A stretch of DNA of 64,000 nucleotides from an uncultured Bryobacteraceae bacterium. GTDB taxonomy: Bacteria > Acidobacteriota > Terriglobia > Bryobacterales > Bryobacteraceae. The notes below the pieces were generated by a model. It worked only from the letters and a program-made list of their open reading frames with translations, was not told where the DNA came from and did not search any database. Each line of letters starts with the position of its first letter. The stretch's first letter is position 1. Both the position numbers and the translations under genes were made by a program. Where the stretch lies: assembly GCA_938003835.1 (NCBI GenBank), contig CALKXJ010000007.1:428890-492889 (forward strand), read 5' to 3'. Below, piece after piece: positions 43,274-51,840 of the stretch.

Positions 43274-45499
43274 ATGGCACTCACTCGAAGAGACCTGCTG
43301 AAGCTGGCCGGCGCCGCCTCAACGAGCGGGCCGCTCGGCGCTTTGGCGCCTTTCTTCCGGCCGGCGGGGTCGGGCGCCGCGGCCGAGCGAAAGCTCGTCA
43401 CCTGCTGCGGCATTTGCGATTCTGTCTGCGGCATGGTGGCCACCGTCCGCGACGGCGTGCTCACCTTCCTTGAGGGGCTGGAGGGCGACTTCTCCGGCGG
43501 TGGAGGGCTTTGCGGCAAAGGGGCTTCCGGCGCCGGTCAACTCTACGATCCCGACCGGCTGAAGTATCCGATGAAGCGCACCAACCCAAATAAGGGCTTG
43601 GAAGAAGATCCGGGCTGGGTGCGCATTTCCTGGGAAGAGGCCCTCGATACGATCGCCGAAAAGTTCCGTGCGGCGCTGGAGCAATTCGGACAGGAATCGC
43701 TCCTGTTTGTGACGCGGCCGGCGCCCGACATCTGGATGCGCTTCATGAACGCCGTCGGCGTGGTCAACCGGGTCGACCACCTCGATGAGTGCTACCTCAC
43801 CGACCGCGTGATCCAGCGCTACACCACCGGCGGCAAGAGCTGGTGCAACGATTTCGAGAACGCCAAATACATTCTGCTGTTCGGCTGGGACCTTCTGGCC
43901 AAGACAAAGCTCGTTTACGCCAACGGAATTGTCCAGGCCAAAGACAACGGCGCCAAGGTGGTCTGCTTTAACCCGCAGTACTCGGCGACGGCCCGCTTTG
44001 CCGACGAGTGGTACCCGATTCGTCCCGGCTCGGATCTGGCCGTGGCACTGGCGATGATCAACGTCATTGTCTCGGAGAACCTCTTCAACCGGGAGTTCGT
44101 GGACCAATATACGAACTTCCGGCAATACGAAAGCCAGATTCGAGAGCATTTTAAGCGCTACACGCCGGAGTGGGCCGCGGCGGAAAGCGATGTCCCCGCC
44201 GATGCGATCCAGCGGATCGCGCGCGAGTTTGCCACCCGCGGCCCGGCCATCGCTCCGGCGCACAAGAAGTCGCTCTGCGCCAATTACGCCAACGCGACGC
44301 AACTGGTGCACGCCATCTCGATTCTCAACCTTCTGGCGGGCACCATCGACCGTCCCGGCGGCCGCTACTTTGCGCGGACCATCCCGATCCCCACCATCGA
44401 CCAGATTGTTCCCCCTCCGGCCTACCCGGCCAAGCGCGGCCGGCGCGTGGATGGCAAAGATCGGCTGCCGCTGGTGCTCGAAGACGGTGGGGGCCTTTTT
44501 AGCACCTTGGCCGACGGGCTGCTGAATAAATATCCCGGGATGATCCAGGCGGCCTTCTTCAACAACTACACCATTCTCGGCTTCCCGCACCCGGAGCGAA
44601 TGGCGAAGGCGCTCGCCACCATTCCCTTCCTGGTGGTCATGGACTTCCTGCCCACCGACACGGCACTGTTGGCCGACATCGTCCTGCCCTCCTCGATTTA
44701 TCTCGAGTCCAATGATCTGGTCCCGCGCGAATATTCCGCGAAACGACCCCAGGTGGTGGTCCGGCAAGCCGTCGTGCCCGCCATGTTCGAGACCCGCTCG
44801 ATCGGCTGGGTGGCGCTCGAGCTGGGCAAGCGCCTGGCGCCGGATTATTTCAAGAACCCTGACGGCACCTGGATCAGCCTTTCGGCGGTCCTGGATGAGA
44901 AGGTGCGTCGCGCCGGTCTGGCGAACTCCTTCGCTGAATTTCGCGAGATCGGAATGGTGACGCGCGAGCAGCCGTTCGTGCCTCGCACCACGTTCAACGT
45001 GCCGGGCGGCAAGTGCCAGATCTATGTCCCGCAATTTGCCGAGCGCGGCGGCGAACCGCTGCCTGTGTGGAGGCCGAAGCGCGAGCAGCCGAGTCCGGAA
45101 TATCCGTACTACTACCTGACCTTCATCCCCGCGGTGCACCGCCGCAACACGACGCAGAACAACCGGATCCTGAACGAGATGTTCCCCACCAACGCGGCCA
45201 ACATGCACCCGTTGCTGGCCACGCGGATCGGCGTCAAAGAAGGGCAGAAGGTTCGGATCCGCTCGCGTGTCGGCGCCATTGAGTTGCCGGCTCACCTGAC
45301 CGAGACGCTGCGGCCGGACTGCGTGTTGGTCGCCCACGGCTTCGGCCATCGTTCCCGGTATCTGAACACCGCAGGCGGCAAGGGCGCCCGCGACAGCGAC
45401 CTGATCCCGGACCAGACGATCGAGGAGATGGTGGCGGCCGGCAATTTTGCCGGCGCTGCCTCTATCATGGATGCGGTGGTCAACGTGCAGGCCGTCTGA
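43274..45499 (+). CDS. Molybdopterin oxidoreductase catalytic subunit, Psr/Phs-like
   Basis: 741 residues. Twin-arginine signal TRRDLLKLAG (4-13), N-terminal 4Fe-4S motif Cys45-x2-Cys48-x3-Cys52-x27-Cys80, and Cys173 in HLDECYLTDRV as the probable Mo ligand. This places it in the DMSO reductase superfamily near polysulfide, thiosulfate, tetrathionate or arsenate-type reductases, not near nitrate reductase. Substrate unresolved. Shine-Dalgarno GCGAGGAGG upstream. The stop and the chaperone start share TGATG. Confidence 0.85.
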   Translation: MALTRRDLLKLAGAASTSGPLGALAPFFRPAGSGAAAERKLVTCCGICDSVCGMVATVRDGVLTFLEGLEGDFSGGGGLCGKGASGAGQLYDPDRLKYPMKRTNPNKGLEEDPGWVRISWEEALDTIAEKFRAALEQFGQESLLFVTRPAPDIWMRFMNAVGVVNRVDHLDECYLTDRVIQRYTTGGKSWCNDFENAKYILLFGWDLLAKTKLVYANGIVQAKDNGAKVVCFNPQYSATARFADEWYPIRPGSDLAVALAMINVIVSENLFNREFVDQYTNFRQYESQIREHFKRYTPEWAAAESDVPADAIQRIAREFATRGPAIAPAHKKSLCANYANATQLVHAISILNLLAGTIDRPGGRYFARTIPIPTIDQIVPPPAYPAKRGRRVDGKDRLPLVLEDGGGLFSTLADGLLNKYPGMIQAAFFNNYTILGFPHPERMAKALATIPFLVVMDFLPTDTALLADIVLPSSIYLESNDLVPREYSAKRPQVVVRQAVVPAMFETRSIGWVALELGKRLAPDYFKNPDGTWISLSAVLDEKVRRAGLANSFAEFREIGMVTREQPFVPRTTFNVPGGKCQIYVPQFAERGGEPLPVWRPKREQPSPEYPYYYLTFIPAVHRRNTTQNNRILNEMFPTNAANMHPLLATRIGVKEGQKVRIRSRVGAIELPAHLTETLRPDCVLVAHGFGHRSRYLNTAGGKGARDSDLIPDQTIEEMVAAGNFAGAASIMDAVVNVQAV

Positions 45500-46113
45500 T
45501 GGTCGAGCCCGGCCCGGGCTTTGCGGCCTCGGAGCCGGCACCCTGGTTCGCTTTCCTCGGCCAGGCTCTGCTTGTGCCCGAAACGGCGCGCTTGGCCGCG
45601 CTCCTCGAGGAGCTCATCAAGGTCATCGGACGGCCGGAAGACGATGCTCTGGTGGCGACCTTCCGGCAGGCCCTGGAAGGAGATCCGCTCGAACTCGAGC
45701 GGGAGTATGTGCGGCTGTTTCTCGACCCAGCCGGAGCGCCCTGCCCGCCCTGGCAGTCGGTCTATAGCGAGGAACCGCGACTGATGGGCGCGGCGCACGA
45801 GCGCGCACTGGCCTGGTATCGGGCCGAAGGGATCGAGCCGGCGGGGGAAAACGAGCCGGCTGACCACGCCGGGCTCCTGCTTCTTTTCTTCTCGCATCTG
45901 CTCGACGGCGGCGCTCCAGCCGAGCGGTTGGCAGCGTTCTGGCGGGACCACCTGGAGTGGATTCTCCGTTTTTGCGAGCTGATCGAATCCGAAACCACCC
46001 ACCCTTTCTACCGTGCGTGGGCAGAGGCGGCGGCGCGTCTGGTGCGGCGCATGGAGCCCGAGCCCGAGGCGCCCCCTCCGGCCGGTTTTCCAGCAGAACA
46101 ACCACTTGCTTGA
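45499..46113 (+). CDS. TorD/DmsD-family molybdoenzyme chaperone
   Basis: 204 residues, all helical. The region LEREYVRLFLDPAGAPCPPWQSVY is the family hallmark (YxxLFxxP..PxxPYxSVY). Such chaperones bind the Tat signal of the catalytic subunit until its cofactor is loaded. Last gene of the operon. No transporter-like or NrfD-like gene follows, so the membrane link is missing from this locus. Confidence 0.85.
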   Translation: MVEPGPGFAASEPAPWFAFLGQALLVPETARLAALLEELIKVIGRPEDDALVATFRQALEGDPLELEREYVRLFLDPAGAPCPPWQSVYSEEPRLMGAAHERALAWYRAEGIEPAGENEPADHAGLLLLFFSHLLDGGAPAERLAAFWRDHLEWILRFCELIESETTHPFYRAWAEAAARLVRRMEPEPEAPPPAGFPAEQPLA

Positions 46114-46134
46114 CCTGCAAGTTACGGTTATACT
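46104..46134 (+). promoter_or_regulatory. Promoter with overlapping inverted repeat
   Basis: TTGCTT (46106-46111), a 17-bp spacer and TATACT (46129-46134). A perfect six-base inverted repeat, ACTTGC at 46104-46109 and GCAAGT at 46117-46122, covers the -35 element, as a repressor operator would. Confidence 0.45.
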
Positions 46135-46149
46135 GACTGTTTCGGCTGG

Positions 46150-46437
46150 GTGAATTCCCAGGCGCTTGAGATGACGGGGAACGACGAGTTCGACGCCAAT
46201 GCCATGCGGAAGGAGGCCGCCATGTTCTACGGTCTCTTCCTGCGAGGGCATTCTGTCGAACAGCTCCGCAAGGACATCGACGTTCCCAAGGCCGTGCTCG
46301 AAAAATGGCTGCGGCCGCGAAGATACGAGCCGGGCTTCCAAGAAAGCCTCAAGCGGGTCTATCAGTACCGCAAGCGAGTTCTCGCTATCTTCGATGAACT
46401 CGTCATGCGCGAGAAGAACAGGGCCCGCCTCCAGTAG
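46150..46437 (+). CDS. Small helical protein upstream of deoxyhypusine-synthase-like gene
   Basis: 95 residues from GTG 46150, or 88 from ATG 46171. Predicted entirely helical, with a central helix-turn-helix-like segment HSVEQLRKDIDVPKAVLEKWL and a basic C-terminus. I do not recognise a named family. It could bind DNA and control its own operator just upstream, or be a partner of the enzyme encoded 21 bases downstream. Not a shadow: no other frame in this stretch is better. Confidence 0.6.
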   Translation: MNSQALEMTGNDEFDANAMRKEAAMFYGLFLRGHSVEQLRKDIDVPKAVLEKWLRPRRYEPGFQESLKRVYQYRKRVLAIFDELVMREKNRARLQ

Positions 46438-46458
46438 TTCCGTTCACGCTGCGGCGCC

Positions 46459-47514
46459 ATGAAACATACAGGTACTCTGAGCGCAACCAAGCAGGAGATT
46501 CTTCGCTTTCCCACGGTCCCGTTCGAGCCGCAAGGGGTCAGCTCGGTGTCCGATCTGCTCACCCGCATGCAGGAGACGGCGTTCCAGGGCAAGCAGCTCG
46601 GGCTGGCCTTCGAAGTCTGGAAGAAGATGCTGGCCGACGACTGCGTCATCATGATGGGCCTGGCCGGCGCCATGGTGCCCGCCGGGATGCGGCGGCTGGT
46701 CGTGCGGATGATCGAAAACCGCCTGATCGACTGCCTGGTCTCGACCGGCGCCAACTTCTTCCACGACCTTCACGAAACGCTCGGCTACTTTCACTACCAG
46801 GGAAGCCCAGCGATGAACGACGTCCTGCTCGCCGAGAACATGGTCGACCGCATGTACGATGTGCTGGCCGACGAGGAGAAGTTCCGCGAGCACGACCGCT
46901 GGATCGGAGAGTTCGCCGCGCGGCTGGACCAGTCGCGGCCTTACACGACGCGGGAGTTCCTCTACCGCCTGGGCCTCGAGCTCGCCCGGCACGCCCGCGA
47001 AGACGGCATTCTCACGGCAGCAGCGAAGGCCGGGGTGCCGTTGTTCTGTCCGGCCATCGCCGACAGTTCGATCGGCATCGGCATCGCCTGTAACCGCCAC
47101 AACGGCGGCAACCGATTGATGTTCGACGTCATCGGCGACATCGCCGAATCCACCTACCTGACGCAGGCGGCGCCGCGCACCGGGGTGATCTATTTCGGCG
47201 GCGGGACGCCGAAGAATTTCATCCAGCAGACCGAGGTAACCGGGATGCTGGTTGAATACGGCGTGCACGGTCACACCTACGCCATCCAGTGCATCACCGA
47301 TGCGCCGCACTGGGGAGGCCTCTCCGGCTGCACCTTCGAAGAGGCGCAGAGCTGGGGCAAGATCGCCAAGGACGCCATGATGGTGACCTGCCACTGCGAC
47401 TCGACGATCGCCATGCCGATCCTGGTGACGGCGCTGCTAGAGAACCGGGAGCTGATCGCGCGGCGGAAGTATCCGCGCTTCGATTTGGAGAAGCCGCTCA
47501 GCCCGGACACCTGA
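46459..47514 (+). CDS. Deoxyhypusine-synthase-like protein (putative homospermidine synthase)
   Basis: 351 residues, full length for the family. The catalytic lysine equivalent is Lys301 in EEAQSWGKIAKD, and NAD-binding STGANFFHD and YFGGGTPKNF are present. Bacteria lack eIF5A, so bacterial members are thought to use the same aminobutyl-transfer chemistry to make homospermidine or related polyamines. Co-transcribed with the small protein at 46150. Whether it uses spermidine, putrescine or a protein acceptor is open. Confidence 0.85.
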   Translation: MKHTGTLSATKQEILRFPTVPFEPQGVSSVSDLLTRMQETAFQGKQLGLAFEVWKKMLADDCVIMMGLAGAMVPAGMRRLVVRMIENRLIDCLVSTGANFFHDLHETLGYFHYQGSPAMNDVLLAENMVDRMYDVLADEEKFREHDRWIGEFAARLDQSRPYTTREFLYRLGLELARHAREDGILTAAAKAGVPLFCPAIADSSIGIGIACNRHNGGNRLMFDVIGDIAESTYLTQAAPRTGVIYFGGGTPKNFIQQTEVTGMLVEYGVHGHTYAIQCITDAPHWGGLSGCTFEEAQSWGKIAKDAMMVTCHCDSTIAMPILVTALLENRELIARRKYPRFDLEKPLSPDT

Positions 47515-48507
47515 TCAGCGGCCCAAAGGAATTTCTCGTACGCCCTCCTCCAGGCCGAAGATTCGAACGTGGCGGCGTCCGAGCGTGGTCGATCCTGCCC
47601 GCGGCGCCTCCGCCATCTGCGGATTGGCGGTCAGCCCGGAGGTGGCCGCGGCCAGGGCTGAAGCGAGCTGGTCTGGCTTCAGGCGAACGGCAAGTCCCAC
47701 GCGGTCGCCCTCGACGCTGACGCGAAACTCCTCCCACGCAGAGGCGGGGTGCCCGGTTGCACCGAGCTTCGCCGCCGCCAGCAGACCGAGCGATTCCAGA
47801 GTGCGGGCGAGCTCACCGGCGCCTCCGGCCGATCCCGCTCGCAAGTGAACGCCAACTTCGAGATCTTCACGAAACGAGACGGCCAGTTCGATCCCCTCGA
47901 TACCGTCGAGCGGGATCGGCGCTTCCGCCGCCGCGAGTTCGGCCGGCGGGACATCCGCCACCAGCCACAGATCGTTTGCTGCGGCCAGCTCACGGGCACG
48001 CTCCCAGAGCCGGCGCTCGCGGCCGCTCCCTGCGCCAGTGGCCCGATCGATCGCCGCCCGCACAGAGGCGGCGTCGCCGAGGAGAATCGTTTCCGGCGAG
48101 GAGAAGGCCAGCGCCACACCGCCGCCGGCTTCCTCGAGAATCTGGATGCCGCGGTGGTAGGTCCGTTGCGGGAGGCGGCGGGAGACGAGCTCGAGCAGCC
48201 TGCGGCGATCAAAACTGCCCTCTATCGCGATGAGCACCCGGGAAGTATCGCCGGTTGCGTTCCCGGCGCGCGGGGCGGCGGAGAGGAAGATGCGCTCGGC
48301 GCCCGCCAGGAGATCGGCCAGACCCGGGGCCTCCCTGGCGATGATCTGCTGTTCGAGCATCCGGCCGGCGCCGGAGGCAGCGATCCTCCGCCATTCGAGG
48401 CCGGCCAGCAGAGCCGCCTCGGGATGAGCAAATCTCCAAAGATCGGGCGGGGGAGCCCAAGCGAATGTCGCCGCGGCGATCGCACCCCAGAACGCGCCAA
48501 CTCGCAT
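47515..48507 (-). CDS. Secreted protein of unknown function
   Basis: 330 residues, signal peptide to about WAPPP; GAAGGAG Shine-Dalgarno before the ATG at 48507. Ala/Leu-rich alpha/beta sequence; repeats of the type ILLGDAASVRAAIDRATG and RLLELVSRRLPQRTYHRG hint at two similar halves. Similar-looking secreted proteins occur widely in Acidobacteria, but I cannot name a domain. Immediately follows, in convergent orientation, the DHS-like gene. Confidence 0.65.
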   Translation of the reverse strand: MRVGAFWGAIAAATFAWAPPPDLWRFAHPEAALLAGLEWRRIAASGAGRMLEQQIIAREAPGLADLLAGAERIFLSAAPRAGNATGDTSRVLIAIEGSFDRRRLLELVSRRLPQRTYHRGIQILEEAGGGVALAFSSPETILLGDAASVRAAIDRATGAGSGRERRLWERARELAAANDLWLVADVPPAELAAAEAPIPLDGIEGIELAVSFREDLEVGVHLRAGSAGGAGELARTLESLGLLAAAKLGATGHPASAWEEFRVSVEGDRVGLAVRLKPDQLASALAAATSGLTANPQMAEAPRAGSTTLGRRHVRIFGLEEGVREIPLGR

Positions 48508-48581
48508 GCAGTCTCCTTCGGCCGGCGGAGCACGATTCCGCAGGCCCTGGCTTCGAGATCAGGCGGATTTCCGCTCTCTGC

Positions 48582-48587
48582 TAAGAT
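48582..48587 (+). promoter_or_regulatory. -10-like TAAGAT before the OPT transporter
   Basis: TAAGAT, then 9 nt (ending CTTT) and the ATG at 48597. No Shine-Dalgarno; predicted leader only a few nucleotides. Confidence 0.45.
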
Positions 48588-48596
48588 CGGCACTTT

Positions 48597-50624
48597 ATGC
48601 CGCCGCGCGAAGCTCCCGGGCCTGCCGAGATGACGCTCAAGGCGGTCCTGCTGGGATTGGCTTTGTCGCTCGTCTTCGGCGCCGCCAACGCCTATCTGGG
48701 CATGAAGGCCGGACAGACGGTGGCCGCCACGATCCCCGCCGCGGTCATCGCGATGGCGCTGTTCCGCCTGCGCGCCTTTCGCGGCACGATTCAGGAACAG
48801 AATATCGCCCGCACGGCGGCCTCGGTCGGCGAGGCGCTGGTGGCCGGGGCCATCTTCACCATCCCGGCCTTCCTCCTGGCCGAACTCGGCGGCCGCAGGC
48901 CGTGGGAGAGCCTGCGCGGCCACTACTGGGAGGCGAGCCTCATTCTCTTAGCCGGCGGACTGGCGGGCGTCTTTTTCATCATCGTCCTGCGCCGGCCGCT
49001 GTGCGTCGAGGCAGGCTTGCCCTTCCCGGAAAGCGTCGCCAGCGTAGGGATTGTCAAGGCGGGCGCCGAGGCGGGCCGCGCCGCCCGTCTGATCTTTTCC
49101 GCCATGGGCCTGGGAGCGCTGATCCAGCTTTTGAAAAGCGACAAAGGGATCCCGGTTTTGCGGGAGTACGCAAGCGGTTATCTCCGCTTCGCCGACTCGC
49201 TCGTCGCGCACTTCAACTTCCGGCGCGAGCCGCTGGCCGCAGTCCGGCATGCGGGCGGAATTGCCTGGTCCACTCCCAGCCTGTCACCCGCTTTAATCGG
49301 CATCGGCTACATCATCGGGCCGCGCCTGGCCTCGGTGAACGTCTCCGGCGGCCTGCTCGCCTGGTGGGTTCTGATCCCGTTGCTGGTCTTTTTCGATCCG
49401 GATCTGGCGGCGCGGCTGGGCGTGGCCGGCGAAGGTAGCGAGGAGGTGATCGCCTTCACCGTCTGGTACAACATCGTACGTCCCATCGCCGTGGGCGCCA
49501 TGCTGGTGGCGGCCGGCTACACGCTCTTCTCGCTGCGCTCGGCCATCGCACGGTCGCTCGCCCGGGCCTTCGGCGGCAGCAAAGGCTCCGCCGACCGCGC
49601 GCCGGCCGAGCGGACCGAGCGGGATATCCCTGGGCGGTGGGTGCTTCTCGCGCTTGCCGGTCTGCTGGTGCCGATCACCGCCATCTATCAACACTACACC
49701 GGGGGCTGGGGCGCCGCCCTGGTCGCCGCCGGAGTGATGACGTTGACCGGATTCCTGCTGTCCGCCGTCGGCGCTTATCTGGTGGGGCTGGTGGGCGTTT
49801 CCAACCAGCCGGTCTCCGGGCTGACGCTGGCAGCGCTCGTCGTGGCTGCCATGGTGCTGGTTGCGATCGGGGTTACCGGTCTGGCGGGGGTGGCCGCCGT
49901 GCTCGGCGTCGCCGCGGTGGTCTGTACGGCCTGCTGCGTCTCCGGCTCGCTCATCCAGGACCTCAAGGCCGGCCAGATGCTCGAGGGAACCCCCTGGAAG
50001 ATGCAGCTGGTAGAGATCCTGGCCGTGATGCTGCTGGCGTTTTTCCTGATGGGACCGATCATCGCCTTGCACGAAGCGAACCTGGCAACCGGGGGCATCG
50101 GCGGGCGGGAGCTTCCGGCGCCGCAGGCGGGTCTGATGGCGCAACTTGCCAAAGGCATTGTCGGCGGTCAGATGGCCTGGGGCCTGCTTGGAATCGGAGC
50201 CGCTCTCGGCGCGGCACTCATCCTGTTCGGCGCCCGGGCGCCGATGCTCGTGGCCGTGGGCATGTATCTGCCGTTTGAAACCAGCTCGGCCATTTTCCTG
50301 GGCGGGCTGTTGCGCTGGGCCGCGGATTCGATCACCGCACGGCTGTCAGGTCGCGAAAGAAGCCAGGCGGAGGAAAGCGGCACGCTCATCGCCAGCGGCC
50401 TGATTGCGGGCGAGGCGATCACCGGCATCCTGCTGGCGGTCGCTTTCGTGGCCGGCGTGCCGTCGCTCGCCGAAGTATTCCTCGGCAGGGAACAGCCTGC
50501 GCTGACCCCGGCCCGGAGCGGGTGGCTCTCGTTGGCGGCGTTTGCCCTCCTTGCCTGGGTTTTGGTGGGGGCACCCGTGCGGCGGCTGCCCCCGTCGTCA
50601 AAGAAGGATCGAGAAGCCGATTGA
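48597..50624 (+). CDS. Oligopeptide transporter, OPT family
   Basis: 675 residues, about 14-16 membrane helices. FGAANAYLGMKAGQTVAATIPA near the N-terminus and GVSNQPVSGLTLAAL in the second half are OPT hallmarks. The family moves small peptides or metal chelates with protons. Monocistronic. Its last 27 bases overlap the end of the convergent outer-membrane protein gene. Confidence 0.9.
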   Translation: MPPREAPGPAEMTLKAVLLGLALSLVFGAANAYLGMKAGQTVAATIPAAVIAMALFRLRAFRGTIQEQNIARTAASVGEALVAGAIFTIPAFLLAELGGRRPWESLRGHYWEASLILLAGGLAGVFFIIVLRRPLCVEAGLPFPESVASVGIVKAGAEAGRAARLIFSAMGLGALIQLLKSDKGIPVLREYASGYLRFADSLVAHFNFRREPLAAVRHAGGIAWSTPSLSPALIGIGYIIGPRLASVNVSGGLLAWWVLIPLLVFFDPDLAARLGVAGEGSEEVIAFTVWYNIVRPIAVGAMLVAAGYTLFSLRSAIARSLARAFGGSKGSADRAPAERTERDIPGRWVLLALAGLLVPITAIYQHYTGGWGAALVAAGVMTLTGFLLSAVGAYLVGLVGVSNQPVSGLTLAALVVAAMVLVAIGVTGLAGVAAVLGVAAVVCTACCVSGSLIQDLKAGQMLEGTPWKMQLVEILAVMLLAFFLMGPIIALHEANLATGGIGGRELPAPQAGLMAQLAKGIVGGQMAWGLLGIGAALGAALILFGARAPMLVAVGMYLPFETSSAIFLGGLLRWAADSITARLSGRERSQAEESGTLIASGLIAGEAITGILLAVAFVAGVPSLAEVFLGREQPALTPARSGWLSLAAFALLAWVLVGAPVRRLPPSSKKDREAD

Positions 50625-51191
50625 AAATTGCACCTGCCGCACCATCCCCGAACGGTTGGCAAACAGGTCGTTGAAGGGCTTCGCCGTCCGGAAGTCATGC
50701 ACGTCGAAGCGCAAGCCGAGGATCGGCGAAACCCGGAACTTCAGACCGCCGCCGTAGTTGATGCCGAACTTTGTCGAGCCGCCGCCTGAGACTCCGGAAT
50801 AGCCCGGAAAGACGAAGTTCTGGAAATGCCCGCCCGCGCCGACGTAGGGACGGACGGCAGTGCCCTCCGGCGTGGCGTGGACGACAAAGTTGTACATGCC
50901 GCGGTGAATCGCGGTGCCGGCCTCGCCGACGCTCGTGCCCCGCACGCTCTGGAGCCAGTTGGTGCGGTTGTAAGTGTAGCCCACCTCGTGGCCGAAGAAC
51001 CGGTAGTTGTTCAGCGCCAGGTGGAAGCCGAACAGCCAACCGCTGTCCAGGTCGATGTTGGAGCCGTCGGGGAAGGTACCGAGCGAAGCGTTTCCCACCC
51101 GATGGGCGCCGCCATGCAAACCGATCTCGGCCGTCTGAGCGAGCAGACCGCCAGGAAGAGCCAGTACCAACAGCGTCGTCGCGAGTCGCAT
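50598..51191 (-). CDS. Small outer-membrane beta-barrel protein
   Basis: 197 residues from the ATG at 51191, which has AAAAGG 13 bases upstream; the ATGs at 51203 and 51224 are less well spaced or overlap lutC. Signal peptide MRLATTLLVLALPGGLLAQ, then eight or so amphipathic strands with alternating aromatic residues (YRFFGHEVGYTYNRT, VRPYVGAGGHFQNFVF, FGINYGGGLKFRVSP) and final strand QVQFSIGFSILL. This is the OmpA/OmpW-like porin fold. Placed just after lutC on the same strand; a functional link is uncertain. Confidence 0.8.
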   Translation of the reverse strand: MRLATTLLVLALPGGLLAQTAEIGLHGGAHRVGNASLGTFPDGSNIDLDSGWLFGFHLALNNYRFFGHEVGYTYNRTNWLQSVRGTSVGEAGTAIHRGMYNFVVHATPEGTAVRPYVGAGGHFQNFVFPGYSGVSGGGSTKFGINYGGGLKFRVSPILGLRFDVHDFRTAKPFNDLFANRSGMVRQVQFSIGFSILL

Positions 51192-51207
51192 TCGTCGAAG
51201 CATCCTT

Positions 51208-51840
51208 TTATACCAGTAGAACATGAACCTCCCTTGGGCCGTGCACGCCGCGCACCAGGATCTGCTCGATGTCGGCGGTGCGGCTGGGGCCCGTGATGAT
51301 GACCAGAGCACTGGTGAGTGCGGCCGGGTCGGGAAGAACCTTCACCAGCTCGTCGAGGTTCGTGAGGAGGCGATCTCTGGAGACAACCGCCAGGTGAATC
51401 GGGGGTAGCAGCGAAATCAGTCGCGGCTCAAAAGCCGAGGAAAGCAGAACCAGGCTGCCCGTGTCGGCCAAGGCGTAATCGGCGCCCGTCATTCCCACAT
51501 CGGCCCGCTCCAAGGCCTGCCGGAGCTCGAGCGCGGTCGAAAAACCGCTCTGGACGCCTTCGAGCGCCGTGAGACCAAGCTCGGCCAGCAGGGGCACGTT
51601 GGAAGCCACCGCGCGCCTCCCTGCGAGCAAACGGCCGGCACTGGCCCGGGCCTCCTCAGCCGAGGCGGCCACGAGCGTGCTGCCGCCCAACTTTTCAAGC
51701 GCCGCCGAGAACATCGCGATCCGCCGCTCAAGGGGGAGCTCCGGAACGCGCAGCTCGACCTCCGGCGGCGCCGCCGGCGCCTGGGCCGCGCGGCGGCCGA
51801 CAGCGGTGCGCACCCGGTGCAGGATGAAATCGCGCGACAT
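51208..51840 (-). CDS. lutC: Lactate utilization protein C (LUD domain)
   Basis: 210 residues, single LUD domain with GADYALADTGSLVLLS and ITGPSRTADIEQILVRGVHGP. Third member of the LutABC L-lactate oxidation complex, of uncertain individual role. Start and the lutB stop share bases (51840). Typical length. Confidence 0.9.
   Translation of the reverse strand: MSRDFILHRVRTAVGRRAAQAPAAPPEVELRVPELPLERRIAMFSAALEKLGGSTLVAASAEEARASAGRLLAGRRAVASNVPLLAELGLTALEGVQSGFSTALELRQALERADVGMTGADYALADTGSLVLLSSAFEPRLISLLPPIHLAVVSRDRLLTNLDELVKVLPDPAALTSALVIITGPSRTADIEQILVRGVHGPREVHVLLV

Noticed and set aside
43319..45541. A 740-residue open frame antisense to the molybdopterin subunit
   Set aside because: It mirrors a gene with clear Tat, FeS and Mo motifs; its composition is Gln/Arg/His/Gly-rich as expected for an antisense frame in GC-rich DNA.
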